This document shows, in pieces, positions 1-5,103 of a DNA stretch of 6,640 bases. Location: contig DUTZ01000417.1 of assembly GCA_012841845.1 (NCBI GenBank), positions 1 through 6,640 of the forward strand. The letters are read 5' to 3'. The notes below the pieces were generated by a model. It was given only the letters and a program-made list of their open reading frames with translations. It ran no database searches and was not told where the DNA came from. This stretch comes from Actinomycetales bacterium. Lineage in GTDB: Bacteria > Actinomycetota > Actinomycetes > Mycobacteriales > Mycobacteriaceae. The position numbers and the translations under genes are program-made. Numbering within the stretch: the stretch's first letter is position 1; every line of letters starts with the position of its first letter.

Positions 1-568
1 AGGCTACGACGACGAGGCGCGCGGATACCGTGACGAGCCGCCGGCGCCGCCCGAGCCGACGGGCGTCCCCCTGCCGAACCCGGCCGACCCGGCGCTCTGG
101 CCGCAGCGCGAGGCGATCAAGGCCGCCCTGCAGTACCCGGGTCTGGCCGGGCCGCTCTTCGACTCCCTACCGGGCGAGTGCTACACCCATCCCGCCTACG
201 CCGGGATCGCCGACGCGCTGACCGCCGCCGGCGGGTGCGCCGCCGGCAAGAGCGGGGCGAACTGGGTGTCGGAGGTGTCGGAGGGACTCGCCGACGACGG
301 CCTCCGGAGGTTGGTCGGAATCCTCGCCGTCGAGACCCTCCGCGCCTCCGAGGAGGCGCTGCCCCGGTACGTCTCCGGGGTGCTGGCGCGGTTGCAGGAG
401 GTGTGGGTGTCCGGGCAGATCGCGGACCTCAAGTCCAAGGTGCAGCGCATGAGCCCGGCGCAGGACCCCGAGGGCTATTCGGCGCTCTTCGGCGACCTCG
501 TGGCGCTGGAGGAGTACCGGCGAGGGCTGCTCGAGCAGGCCGTGGGCGCCACGCCGGACATCGCCTGA
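1..568 (+). CDS. dnaG: DNA primase DnaG, C-terminal part (5' end outside window)
   Basis: The frame is open from base 2 to a TGA at 566-568, giving the last 188 residues of the protein. DnaG makes the RNA primers for replication, and its C-terminal domain docks on the replicative helicase DnaB. The visible part starts with a Pro-rich acidic linker (about residues 1-30 of the fragment). It continues with a helical segment, LWPQREAIKAALQYPGLAG (about 32-50), and then LRRLVGILAVETLRA and a helix-rich tail with YVSGVLARLQEVWVSGQIADL and LVALEEYRRGLLEQA. This is the pattern I recognise for the C-terminal helicase-binding domain of actinobacterial DnaG. The zinc-binding and TOPRIM domains lie upstream of the window, so catalytic residues cannot be checked. 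A tRNA-Asn gene follows, an arrangement I recall from mycobacteria. Family call is confident; the linker is too variable to be informative. Confidence 0.88.
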   Translation, partial: GYDDEARGYRDEPPAPPEPTGVPLPNPADPALWPQREAIKAALQYPGLAGPLFDSLPGECYTHPAYAGIADALTAAGGCAAGKSGANWVSEVSEGLADDGLRRLVGILAVETLRASEEALPRYVSGVLARLQEVWVSGQIADLKSKVQRMSPAQDPEGYSALFGDLVALEEYRRGLLEQAVGATPDIA

Positions 569-577
569 CCAGCCGAT

Positions 578-607
578 TTGGTCCCCGCGCAGGGGGCGCA
601 CTAAGGT
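578..607 (+). promoter_or_regulatory. Probable promoter of tRNA-Asn
   Basis: A -35-like TTGGTC (578-583) is followed after 18 bp by a -10 TAAGGT (602-607) matching the actinobacterial TANNNT pattern. Predicted start is about 613-615, some 35 nt before the mature tRNA. It lies just after the dnaG stop. A short CCCC/GGGG hairpin (583-586 with 592-595) sits in the spacer and might weakly terminate dnaG. Inferred from sequence only. Confidence 0.5.
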
Positions 608-614
608 AAGACCT

Positions 615-641
615 CGGTGTCTGGCGGTAGTGCCGACACCG
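615..641 (+). other. Leader hairpin before tRNA-Asn (or dnaG terminator)
   Basis: CGGTGTC (615-621) pairs perfectly with GACACCG (635-641). Inside it GGC (623-625) pairs with GCC (632-634), leaving a bulged T622 and the loop GGTAGT. The result is a 10-bp stem with one bulge. It begins at the predicted transcription start, so it would cap the 5' end of the precursor tRNA. Alternatively it terminates dnaG transcription; there is no U-tract after it. Confidence 0.5.
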
Positions 642-648
642 GACACAT

Positions 649-721
649 TCCCCCATAGCTCAATTGGCAGAGCATTCGACTGTTAATCGAAGGGTTATTG
701 GTTCGAGTCCAATTGGGGGAG
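649..721 (+). tRNA. tRNA-Asn (anticodon GTT)
   Basis: A full cloverleaf can be folded. Acceptor TCCCCCA (649-655) pairs with TGGGGGA (714-720), with G721 as discriminator. The D-stem is GCTC/GAGC. The anticodon stem TTCGA (675-679) pairs with TCGAA (687-691), around the loop CTGTTAA with anticodon GTT at 682-684. The T-arm ATTGG/CCAAT encloses TTCGAGT. The 3' CCA is not encoded and must be added after transcription. It decodes AAC and AAU. Confidence 0.97.
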
Positions 722-726
722 CAGAT

Positions 727-766
727 CGAGGCCGGGCCCGGTGGGAGACCACCGGGCCCGGCCTCG
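727..766. terminator. Strong bidirectional hairpin terminator
   Basis: CGAGGCCGGGCCCGGTGG (727-744) and its exact reverse complement (749-766) form an uninterrupted 18-bp stem with the tetraloop GAGA. It lies 5 bp after tRNA-Asn and 18 bp beyond the nagB stop codon, exactly between two convergent genes, so it can end both transcripts. There is no U-tract, as is common for GC-rich actinobacterial terminators. Confidence 0.8.
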
Positions 767-784
767 TCGACCGGCGCGGCGGGG

Positions 785-1519
785 TCAGTGCGGGCCGAGC
801 CGTGAGGCCGCCGCCTCGTCGAGGATCACCGTGGCGTGGGCGTGGAGCTGCAGCACCGAGGCCGGGCAGCTCGGGTCGGCGGGCCCCTCGATCATCGCCG
901 CCACGGCCTCGGCCTTGGCCTCGCCGGTGGCGATGAGCAGCAGGGCGCGCGCGTCGCGGATCGTCCCGAGCCCCTGGGTGAGCACGTGCACCGGGACCGC
1001 ACTCGTCGAGCCGCCGAAGAACCGGGCGTTGTCCGACACGGTCTGGCGGTGCAGCGTCGCGCTGTGCGTGCGTCCGTCCAGCGGGGTGCCGGGCTCGTTG
1101 AAGCCGATGTGGCCGTTGCTGCCGATCCCCAGCAGCTGCAGGTCCACGCCCCCCGCCGACCGGATCGCCTCGTCGTAGAGCCGGGCGGCACGGTCCGGGT
1201 CGGAACTCGTGCCGTCGGGACCGAACACCTCGTCGTCGGGGATGTCGATGCTCTCCGTGAACTCGCGACGGATCGTGCGGTGGTAGGACTCCTCGTCGTC
1301 GGGGGTGAGCCCGAGGTACTCGTCCAGGAGGAAGGCGCGCACGCGGGCGAAGGACAGCGCGGCCTCGCGGTGCCGGCGGATGAGCTCGCGGTACGTGGCG
1401 ACGGGCGTCGAGCCGGTGGCCAGGCCGAGGGTCATCGGTCCGGGGCGCACGTACTCCTCGACGATGTCGGCGGCGGCGACGGCCGCGCTCGCCGGGTCAG
1501 GGGTGATGACGACGTCCAT
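785..1519 (-). CDS. nagB: Glucosamine-6-phosphate deaminase NagB
   Basis: A 244-residue protein that converts glucosamine 6-phosphate to fructose 6-phosphate and ammonia in the cytosol, the step that passes amino sugars from GlcNAc or cell-wall turnover into glycolysis. Family signatures are in order. GLATGSTP (32-39) is the phosphate-binding loop. LLDEYLGL (64-71) carries D66, equivalent to the catalytic Asp72 of the E. coli enzyme. [14 protein letters not shown] (131-144) carries catalytic H137 and E142, and GEAKA (199-203) carries a phosphate-contacting Lys. The E. coli Asp141 position is N135 here, as in the Bacillus-type enzymes. It is somewhat shorter than the 266-residue E. coli protein, which has an allosteric C-terminal region, so GlcNAc6P activation may be absent (inference). 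The ATG at 1519 has a weak AGGGA a few bases upstream. No nagA or transporter gene is adjacent; the gene stands alone, divergent from an esterase. Confidence 0.95.
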   Translation of the reverse strand: MDVVITPDPASAAVAAADIVEEYVRPGPMTLGLATGSTPVATYRELIRRHREAALSFARVRAFLLDEYLGLTPDDEESYHRTIRREFTESIDIPDDEVFGPDGTSSDPDRAARLYDEAIRSAGGVDLQLLGIGSNGHIGFNEPGTPLDGRTHSATLHRQTVSDNARFFGGSTSAVPVHVLTQGLGTIRDARALLLIATGEAKAEAVAAMIEGPADPSCPASVLQLHAHATVILDEAAASRLGPH

Positions 1520-1560
1520 GGATCCCTGTGGGGTGCGGGGCGCGCAGGGGCGCCGGGAAC

Positions 1561-1582
1561 ATTCGGGCCATTGTGCCCGAAT
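1561..1582. promoter_or_regulatory. Spaced inverted repeat, candidate operator
   Basis: ATTCGGGC (1561-1568) and GCCCGAAT (1575-1582) are exact reverse complements separated by CATTGT. The site lies in the 118-bp divergent region, about 41 bp upstream of the nagB start codon and about 42 bp upstream of the esterase -10. A dimeric repressor or activator there could control one or both genes. It does not look like the DasR/NagR-type GntR site. A transcribed hairpin is the alternative. Confidence 0.45.
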
Positions 1583-1624
1583 ACCCCCGGGGGTCGCGAG
1601 CCGGGGCGCGCCGCGTCACCTCGC

Positions 1625-1630
1625 TAGGCT
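1625..1630 (+). promoter_or_regulatory. -10 element of the carboxylesterase, probably leaderless
   Basis: TAGGCT (TANNNT) ends 7 bp before the A of the ATG at 1638, which places the transcription start on or next to the start codon. There is no clear -35 and no good Shine-Dalgarno, only a poor GGCGG, so a leaderless mRNA is likely. Confidence 0.5.
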
Positions 1631-1637
1631 GGCGGAC

Positions 1638-3029
1638 ATGCCACAGCCGCGGGTCACCCTGTCCACCGGCGCGGTGCGGGGCACCGACCTCGGGGGCGTC
1701 CACCGGTACCTGGGCATCCCGTACGCGCAGGACCCGGTCGGCGACCTCCGCTTCGCGCCCCCGGAGCGGCGCCGTGCGTGGCTCGGGGAGCGCGACGCCA
1801 CCCGGCCCGCCGCCACCGCCCAGCGCCTGCGCTTCGACCCGAACCCGGCGATCCCCGAGCCCATCGTGGCCGGGACGGACGTCCTGCACGTGGACGTCTG
1901 GGCGCCGGCGACGCCCGCGGCCGGCGGGTCCGGGCACGCCGTGCTGGTCTGGATCCACGGCGGCGGCTGGGAGGCCGGGTCCTCCCACCAACCCTGGTTC
2001 GACGGCTCGTCGTTCGCCCGGCAGGGGATCGTCGTGGTCTCGGTGGGCTACCGCCTCGGCGTGGAGGGCTTCACCCCCTTCCCGGACGCCCCGGACAACC
2101 GCGGGGTCCTCGACTGGATCGCCGCCCTGGAGTGGGTCCGCGACGAGATCGGTGCGTTCGGCGGCGACCCCGGCCGCGTGACCGTCGCCGGGCAGTCCGC
2201 CGGTGGGGGAGCGGTGCTGTGCCTGCTCACCTCCCCCGTGGCCCAGGGGCTCGTCCACGGCGCCATCGCCGCCTCACCCGCGATGCTGCGTTCCCCGGCG
2301 GCGTCCACGCCCAAGGACGCCCGTGCGGAGGAGCTCGCCGCGGGCGGGCGCGGCGCGATCGACGAGTTCCACCGCCGCCTGCGCCGCGAGAACCCGCTCA
2401 AGCTGCCGTTCCGTCCCACCATCGGCGACGAGACCGTCCCCGTGCCCCCGATGCAGGCCGTGGCCGCCGGGGTGGGCGCGGACATCCCGCTGATGATCGG
2501 CGCCACCGCCACCGAGTTCGACGAGGTGGTCGGCAGGATCCCCGGCCCGGCGCTCGTCCCGGGCGCGGCCCTGGCACTGCGGGCGCAGCAGGTCCCCGTC
2601 AAGGGCCTCGGCGCGCTGGCGCGGCAGTCCGCCGGCCGACCCGTGCGCACGGCCGTCGGCGCCGCGATCAACGCCGCGTCCTTCCACTCCACCGTCGTGG
2701 GCGTGGCCGAGGCGCGGGCCGCCGAGGGGGCCGCGACATGGGTCTACGACTTCCGCTGGGCCGGGGGTCGCGGCGCGGCCCACTGCTCCGACCTGCCGTT
2801 CTTCTGGAACGCGCCCGCGGCTGAGAACGTCGAGGAGTTCCTCGGCGCGCCCCCGCCGCCGGACCTCGTCACGGCGATGCACGCCTCCTGGGTGGACTTC
2901 GTCCGCCACGGCGACCCCGGCTTCCCGCCCTACGCGCTGCCCGGGCGCAGGGTCCGCGAGTGGGACGACCCGCCCGAGGACGTCGACGACGGGCTCGCGC
3001 AGGTCCGGGCCGTCTGGCGGCCCGAGTAG
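1638..3029 (+). CDS. Type-B carboxylesterase/lipase (alpha/beta hydrolase)
   Basis: A 463-residue esterase of the carboxylesterase type-B (COesterase) family, which hydrolyses carboxylic esters. The natural substrate cannot be read from the sequence. The N-terminal GAVRG...YLGIPYAQDPVGDLRFAPP (11-42) is a family hallmark. HGGGW (107-111) is the oxyanion-hole loop. GQSAGG (185-190) holds the nucleophile S187. E293 in ATATEFDE is the probable acid, and H382 in HCSDLPFFW is the catalytic His. The Cys of the usual EDCL motif is missing (TDVLHVDVW, 80-88), so the conserved disulfide is absent. There is no signal peptide, so it is probably cytosolic. It is shorter than typical family members of about 500 or more residues. 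The ATG at 1638 was chosen because family homology begins there and a -10 element sits just upstream; extending the frame leftward would run antisense through nagB. The tRNA follows 51 bp after the stop. Confidence 0.9.
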   Translation: MPQPRVTLSTGAVRGTDLGGVHRYLGIPYAQDPVGDLRFAPPERRRAWLGERDATRPAATAQRLRFDPNPAIPEPIVAGTDVLHVDVWAPATPAAGGSGHAVLVWIHGGGWEAGSSHQPWFDGSSFARQGIVVVSVGYRLGVEGFTPFPDAPDNRGVLDWIAALEWVRDEIGAFGGDPGRVTVAGQSAGGGAVLCLLTSPVAQGLVHGAIAASPAMLRSPAASTPKDARAEELAAGGRGAIDEFHRRLRRENPLKLPFRPTIGDETVPVPPMQAVAAGVGADIPLMIGATATEFDEVVGRIPGPALVPGAALALRAQQVPVKGLGALARQSAGRPVRTAVGAAINAASFHSTVVGVAEARAAEGAATWVYDFRWAGGRGAAHCSDLPFFWNAPAAENVEEFLGAPPPPDLVTAMHASWVDFVRHGDPGFPPYALPGRRVREWDDPPEDVDDGLAQVRAVWRPE

Positions 3030-3042
3030 CCCGCCGACCGCT

Positions 3043-3051
3043 TGCTAGGCT
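3043..3051 (+). promoter_or_regulatory. Extended -10 promoter of the CAT tRNA
   Basis: TGC followed by TAGGCT (3046-3051) is an extended -10 (TGN-TANNNT). No -35 is recognisable; that position overlaps the end of the esterase gene. Predicted start is about G3058, 23 nt before the tRNA. Confidence 0.5.
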
Positions 3052-3057
3052 TTCCCC

Positions 3058-3076
3058 GCGCCGGGTCGCCCGACGC
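3058..3076 (+). other. Leader hairpin before the CAT tRNA
   Basis: GCG-C-CGGG (3058-3065) pairs with CCCG-A-CGC (3069-3076) around the loop TCG, with a single C-A mismatch. It starts at the predicted first transcribed base, like the hairpin in front of tRNA-Asn. Small GC-rich hairpins arise easily at this base composition, so it is tentative. Confidence 0.35.
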
Positions 3077-3080
3077 CCAG

Positions 3081-3157
3081 GGGGCTATAGCTCAGTTGGT
3101 TAGAGCCGCGGACTCATAATCCGCTGGTCGCGGGTTCGAGCCCCGCTGGCCCCACCA
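3081..3157 (+). tRNA. tRNA with CAT anticodon, probably tRNA-Ile2 (lysidine-modified)
   Basis: The acceptor GGGGCTA (3081-3087) pairs with TGGCCCC (3147-3153), with one G-T wobble, then A3154 and an encoded CCA (3155-3157). The D-stem is GCTC/GAGC. The anticodon stem GCGGA/TCCGC encloses CTCATAA, with CAT at 3115-3117. The T-stem is GCGGG/CCCGC. A CAT anticodon means elongator Met, initiator Met, or Ile2, whose C34 is changed to lysidine by TilS to read AUA. The fully paired G1-C72 end and the absence of three G-C pairs next to the anticodon loop exclude the initiator. The variable loop TGGTC equals that of E. coli ileX, and elongator Met usually has AGGTC or GGGTC, so Ile2 is favoured. Elongator Met is the alternative. 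Confidence 0.72.
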
Positions 3158-3186
3158 CCGTCGTCGCGCGAGGTCGGATGAAGCGC

Positions 3187-3216
3187 GCCTCATGTCTGCT
3201 TCATCATGGCCTCACG
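3187..3216 (+). promoter_or_regulatory. Three 11-bp-phased direct repeats, PhoP/OmpR-type binding site candidate
   Basis: GCCTCATG (3187-3194), GCTTCATC (3198-3205) and GCCTCACG (3209-3216) start exactly 11 bp apart (consensus GCYTCAYS). Direct repeats with this phasing are typical for OmpR/PhoB-family response regulators; the mycobacterial PhoP box is also a 7-bp repeat with a 4-bp gap. The repeats cover the place where the -35 of the lipoprotein promoter would be, suggesting activation. An overlapping inverted repeat, GATGAAGC (3177-3184) with GCTTCATC (3198-3205), is also present. Confidence 0.5.
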
Positions 3217-3225
3217 CCGTGTCAC

Positions 3226-3231
3226 TACCGT
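3226..3231 (+). promoter_or_regulatory. -10 element of the PepSY lipoprotein gene
   Basis: TACCGT fits TANNNT. Predicted start is about 3238, followed by AAGGGA (3247-3252) as ribosome binding site 7 bp before the ATG at 3260. There is no -35 consensus, consistent with dependence on an activator at the direct repeats just upstream. Confidence 0.45.
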
Positions 3232-3259
3232 CGTGGACAGACGACGAAGGGACGAAGCG

Positions 3260-3841
3260 ATGAGGACGAACGGAAAGGTGGCGGCCGCGGTGGTCGCCGC
3301 GAGCGCACTGATCCTGGGCGGGTGCGGCGGAGACGCGAGCGAACCCGCCGTGGAGACCGTGACCGAGACGATGCCCCGGAGTGAGTCCCCGCCCCGGGAG
3401 GAGGCCCGGGAGGCGGCGGACGACGAGGCCCGGGGCGAGGCCGGGGCCCGACAGGAGGTCGACGGCGACGACCCGGTCTTCGCCGCCATCGATGCCGTCC
3501 TGGCGGAGCGTCCCGGCGCGGTGGTCGTGGGCATCGACCGCGACGACCGCGAATCCTACGACGTCGACGTGGTGCAGGACGGGCAGGTGGTGGAACTCGA
3601 GGTCGGTCCCGACGGCGCGGTCCGCGAGGACGAGCGCGAGGGGGATGACGACGACGTCCGCGACGCGCAGGCCGCCACGGTCACCGCCGTCGACGCGATC
3701 CGGCAGGCCCTGGAGCAGCACCCGGACGGCGTGCTCGACGAGATCGACCTCGACGAGGACGACGGGACACTGCGCTGGGAGATCGAGCTCGACGACGCGG
3801 ACCGCAACGACCTGGTGGAGCTGGACCTCCCCGCCACCTAG
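3260..3841 (+). CDS. PepSY-domain lipoprotein, secreted and very acidic
   Basis: A 193-residue protein with a lipoprotein signal peptide: a short basic N-terminus, a hydrophobic stretch VAAAVVAASALIL (7-19), and the lipobox LGGC with C22 as the lipidated residue. It would be anchored to the outer face of the membrane. After an acidic linker (about 25-70) there are two PepSY-like repeats, about 71-125 (DPVFAAIDAVLAERPGAVVVG...) and about 138-193 (ATVTAVDAIRQALEQHPDGVL...WEIELDD). PepSY domains are known or proposed to inhibit peptidases or sense envelope state; no specific role can be assigned here. The mature part holds roughly 55 Asp/Glu against about 14 Arg and no Lys. The ATG at 3260 was chosen because it directly begins the signal peptide and has a ribosome binding site; the in-frame ATG at 3206 lies upstream of the promoter. 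Its stop is 14 bp from that of the convergent hydrolase. Confidence 0.82.
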   Translation: MRTNGKVAAAVVAASALILGGCGGDASEPAVETVTETMPRSESPPREEAREAADDEARGEAGARQEVDGDDPVFAAIDAVLAERPGAVVVGIDRDDRESYDVDVVQDGQVVELEVGPDGAVREDEREGDDDDVRDAQAATVTAVDAIRQALEQHPDGVLDEIDLDEDDGTLRWEIELDDADRNDLVELDLPAT

Positions 3842-3853
3842 CTGAGGGGGAGG
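3826..3853. terminator. Possible hairpin between convergent genes
   Basis: CCTCCCC (3826-3832) and GGGGAGG (3847-3853) are reverse complements with a 14-nt loop that contains the PepSY stop codon. The gap between the two convergent stops is only 14 bp, so any terminator must overlap the genes. The stem is short and the loop large, so this is weak. Confidence 0.25.
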
Positions 3854-3855
3854 CC

Positions 3856-4962
3856 CTACGCGAGCCCCATCCGCAGCGCCCCCACGGCCTCGGAGAGCGC
3901 GGCGCGTGCGAGGGGCGTGGCCCCGACGGCGTTGACGAAGGGGTGGACCATCGTCGGGTGCCGACGCAGTGAGACGGCGACGCCGGCGTCGGCCAGCCGC
4001 CGGGCGTAGGCCTCGCCCTCGTCGCGGAGCGGGTCGAACCCGGCGGTGGCGACGTGCGCCGGCGGGAGCCCGGACAGATCCTCCGCCAGCAGCGGGGAGG
4101 CGCGCGGATCGGTGCGGTCGTCGTCGGACCGCAGGTAGGTGGTCTCGTAGAAGTCCATGTTCGACGCGGTGAGGAAGTAGCCCTCGCCGAACAGCTCGTA
4201 GGACCGGGTGCGCGCCGACATGTCGGTGGCGGGGACGAAGAGCAGCTGGAAGTCCGGGGTCCGTTCGCCGGCGGCCCGGGTCTGCTGGCACACGACGGCC
4301 GCGAGGTTCCCGCCCGCGCTGTCGCCGCCCACCGCGATGCGCTCCGGGTCGGCGCCGAACGCGTCGGCGTGGGCGCGCACGTACCGGTAGGCGGCCAGCG
4401 CGTCGTCCACGGCGGTGGGGAAGAGGAACTCCGGCGCGAGCCGGTAGTCCACGCTGAGCACCCGCAGCCGGCCCTCGTGCGCGAGGTAGCGGCACGTCGC
4501 GTCGTGGGAGTCGACACTGCCCAGCACCCAGCCCCCGCCGTGGAAGTAGACGAGCATCGGCAGGACCTCGTCCCCGGGGACCGGGGAGTAGAGGCGGGCC
4601 GGCAGGTCGGCCGGGGTCGTCTCCCCGGAGGCCGACGGCATCCCGGCCAGGGGCAGCACGACGTCCTCGACCACCGGGAGGCGGACCGTCTCCCCGGACG
4701 CGGTGAACGCCGAGCGCTCCACGGTCAGGCGCGCCTGCTCGACCGGCATGTCCTCGTACTCACCGGGCGAGGTCAGCGCGATCATCCGGATCCCGGCCTG
4801 GAAGTGCGGGTCGAGTTCCTGGCAGTCCACCCGCCGGGTCCGGCCGGCGGCGAGCCGGATCAGCGGCCCCGGCAGTGCGCCCGCGGTGGTCATGACCGCC
4901 TGCGAGAGGCGGTCGGCGAGCGAGGGGGAGAAGGCGCGGTGGCCGGACATCGGGGAGGGCAT
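3856..4962 (-). CDS. Alpha/beta hydrolase, HSL (hormone-sensitive lipase) family esterase
   Basis: About 368 residues. Members of this family (class IV esterases, LipN/LipW-like in mycobacteria) hydrolyse short to medium acyl esters; the substrate here is unknown. HGGGW (141-145) is the oxyanion-hole motif. DYRLAPE (172-178) is a family signature. GDSAGG (213-218) holds the nucleophile S215, DPLRDEG (310-316) holds the acid D310, and H340 in MVHPF is the catalytic His, so the triad is complete. A helical N-terminal cap of about 70-100 residues precedes the core. No signal peptide is evident. Candidate ATGs are at 4971, 4962 and 4950, and none has a Shine-Dalgarno. The one at 4962 was preferred because a CACAAT -10-like hexamer (4975-4970) lies 7 nt before it, allowing leaderless translation. 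Codons upstream of 4971 belong to antisense of the next gene. It is divergent from the serine hydrolase and convergent with the PepSY gene. Confidence 0.9.
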   Translation of the reverse strand: MPSPMSGHRAFSPSLADRLSQAVMTTAGALPGPLIRLAAGRTRRVDCQELDPHFQAGIRMIALTSPGEYEDMPVEQARLTVERSAFTASGETVRLPVVEDVVLPLAGMPSASGETTPADLPARLYSPVPGDEVLPMLVYFHGGGWVLGSVDSHDATCRYLAHEGRLRVLSVDYRLAPEFLFPTAVDDALAAYRYVRAHADAFGADPERIAVGGDSAGGNLAAVVCQQTRAAGERTPDFQLLFVPATDMSARTRSYELFGEGYFLTASNMDFYETTYLRSDDDRTDPRASPLLAEDLSGLPPAHVATAGFDPLRDEGEAYARRLADAGVAVSLRRHPTMVHPFVNAVGATPLARAALSEAVGALRMGLA

Positions 4963-4969
4963 GGGGGTC

Positions 4970-4975
4970 ATTGTG
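4970..4975 (-). promoter_or_regulatory. Possible -10 element of the HSL hydrolase
   Basis: On the minus strand CACAAT keeps the two key -10 positions (A2, T6) and ends 7 nt before the ATG at 4962. No -35 is visible. If real, the mRNA is leaderless, which would explain the lack of a ribosome binding site. Confidence 0.3.
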
Positions 4976-5046
4976 CCGAGCGCCCGGGCGGGCGACGAGG
5001 GAATCACGCGGGACGGCCCGGAGCCGGTAGCCGGCGGTGGGTGTTC

Positions 5047-5055
5047 TGGGAGACT
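5047..5055 (+). promoter_or_regulatory. Possible extended -10 promoter of the serine hydrolase
   Basis: TGG followed by GAGACT (5050-5055) has the TGN extension and the A2/T6 positions of a -10 hexamer. Predicted start is about 5062, giving a 42-nt leader. A good ribosome binding site GGGAGG (5092-5097) sits 6 bp before the ATG at 5104. Confidence 0.3.
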
Positions 5056-5103
5056 GGCCCCACGCGCCGGGTCCCGCCGGCGCCCGACGCCGGGAGGCCC
5101 ACG

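Noticed and set aside
1305..1637. N-terminal extension of the carboxylesterase frame
   Set aside because: It overlaps nagB on the opposite strand and crosses the intergenic region; family homology begins just after 1638.
649..3157. tRNA genes as possible integration sites of a genomic island
   Set aside because: No integrase, no duplicated tRNA 3' end and no change in gene content or base composition near either tRNA.
3206..3259. Earlier ATG for the PepSY lipoprotein
   Set aside because: It would put an Arg-rich stretch in front of the signal peptide and lies upstream of the predicted -10 and ribosome binding site.
4981..4990. CGCCCGGGCG palindrome in the HSL/serine hydrolase divergent region
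   Set aside because: A 10-bp all-GC palindrome is expected by chance at this composition and has no spacing or partner supporting an operator.
4054..5103. Long open frame upstream of the serine hydrolase start, which would make a 641-residue fusion
   Set aside because: It is antisense to the HSL hydrolase, has the Arg/Gly/Pro/His-rich composition of GC-driven shadow frames, and a strong ribosome binding site marks the true start at 5104.
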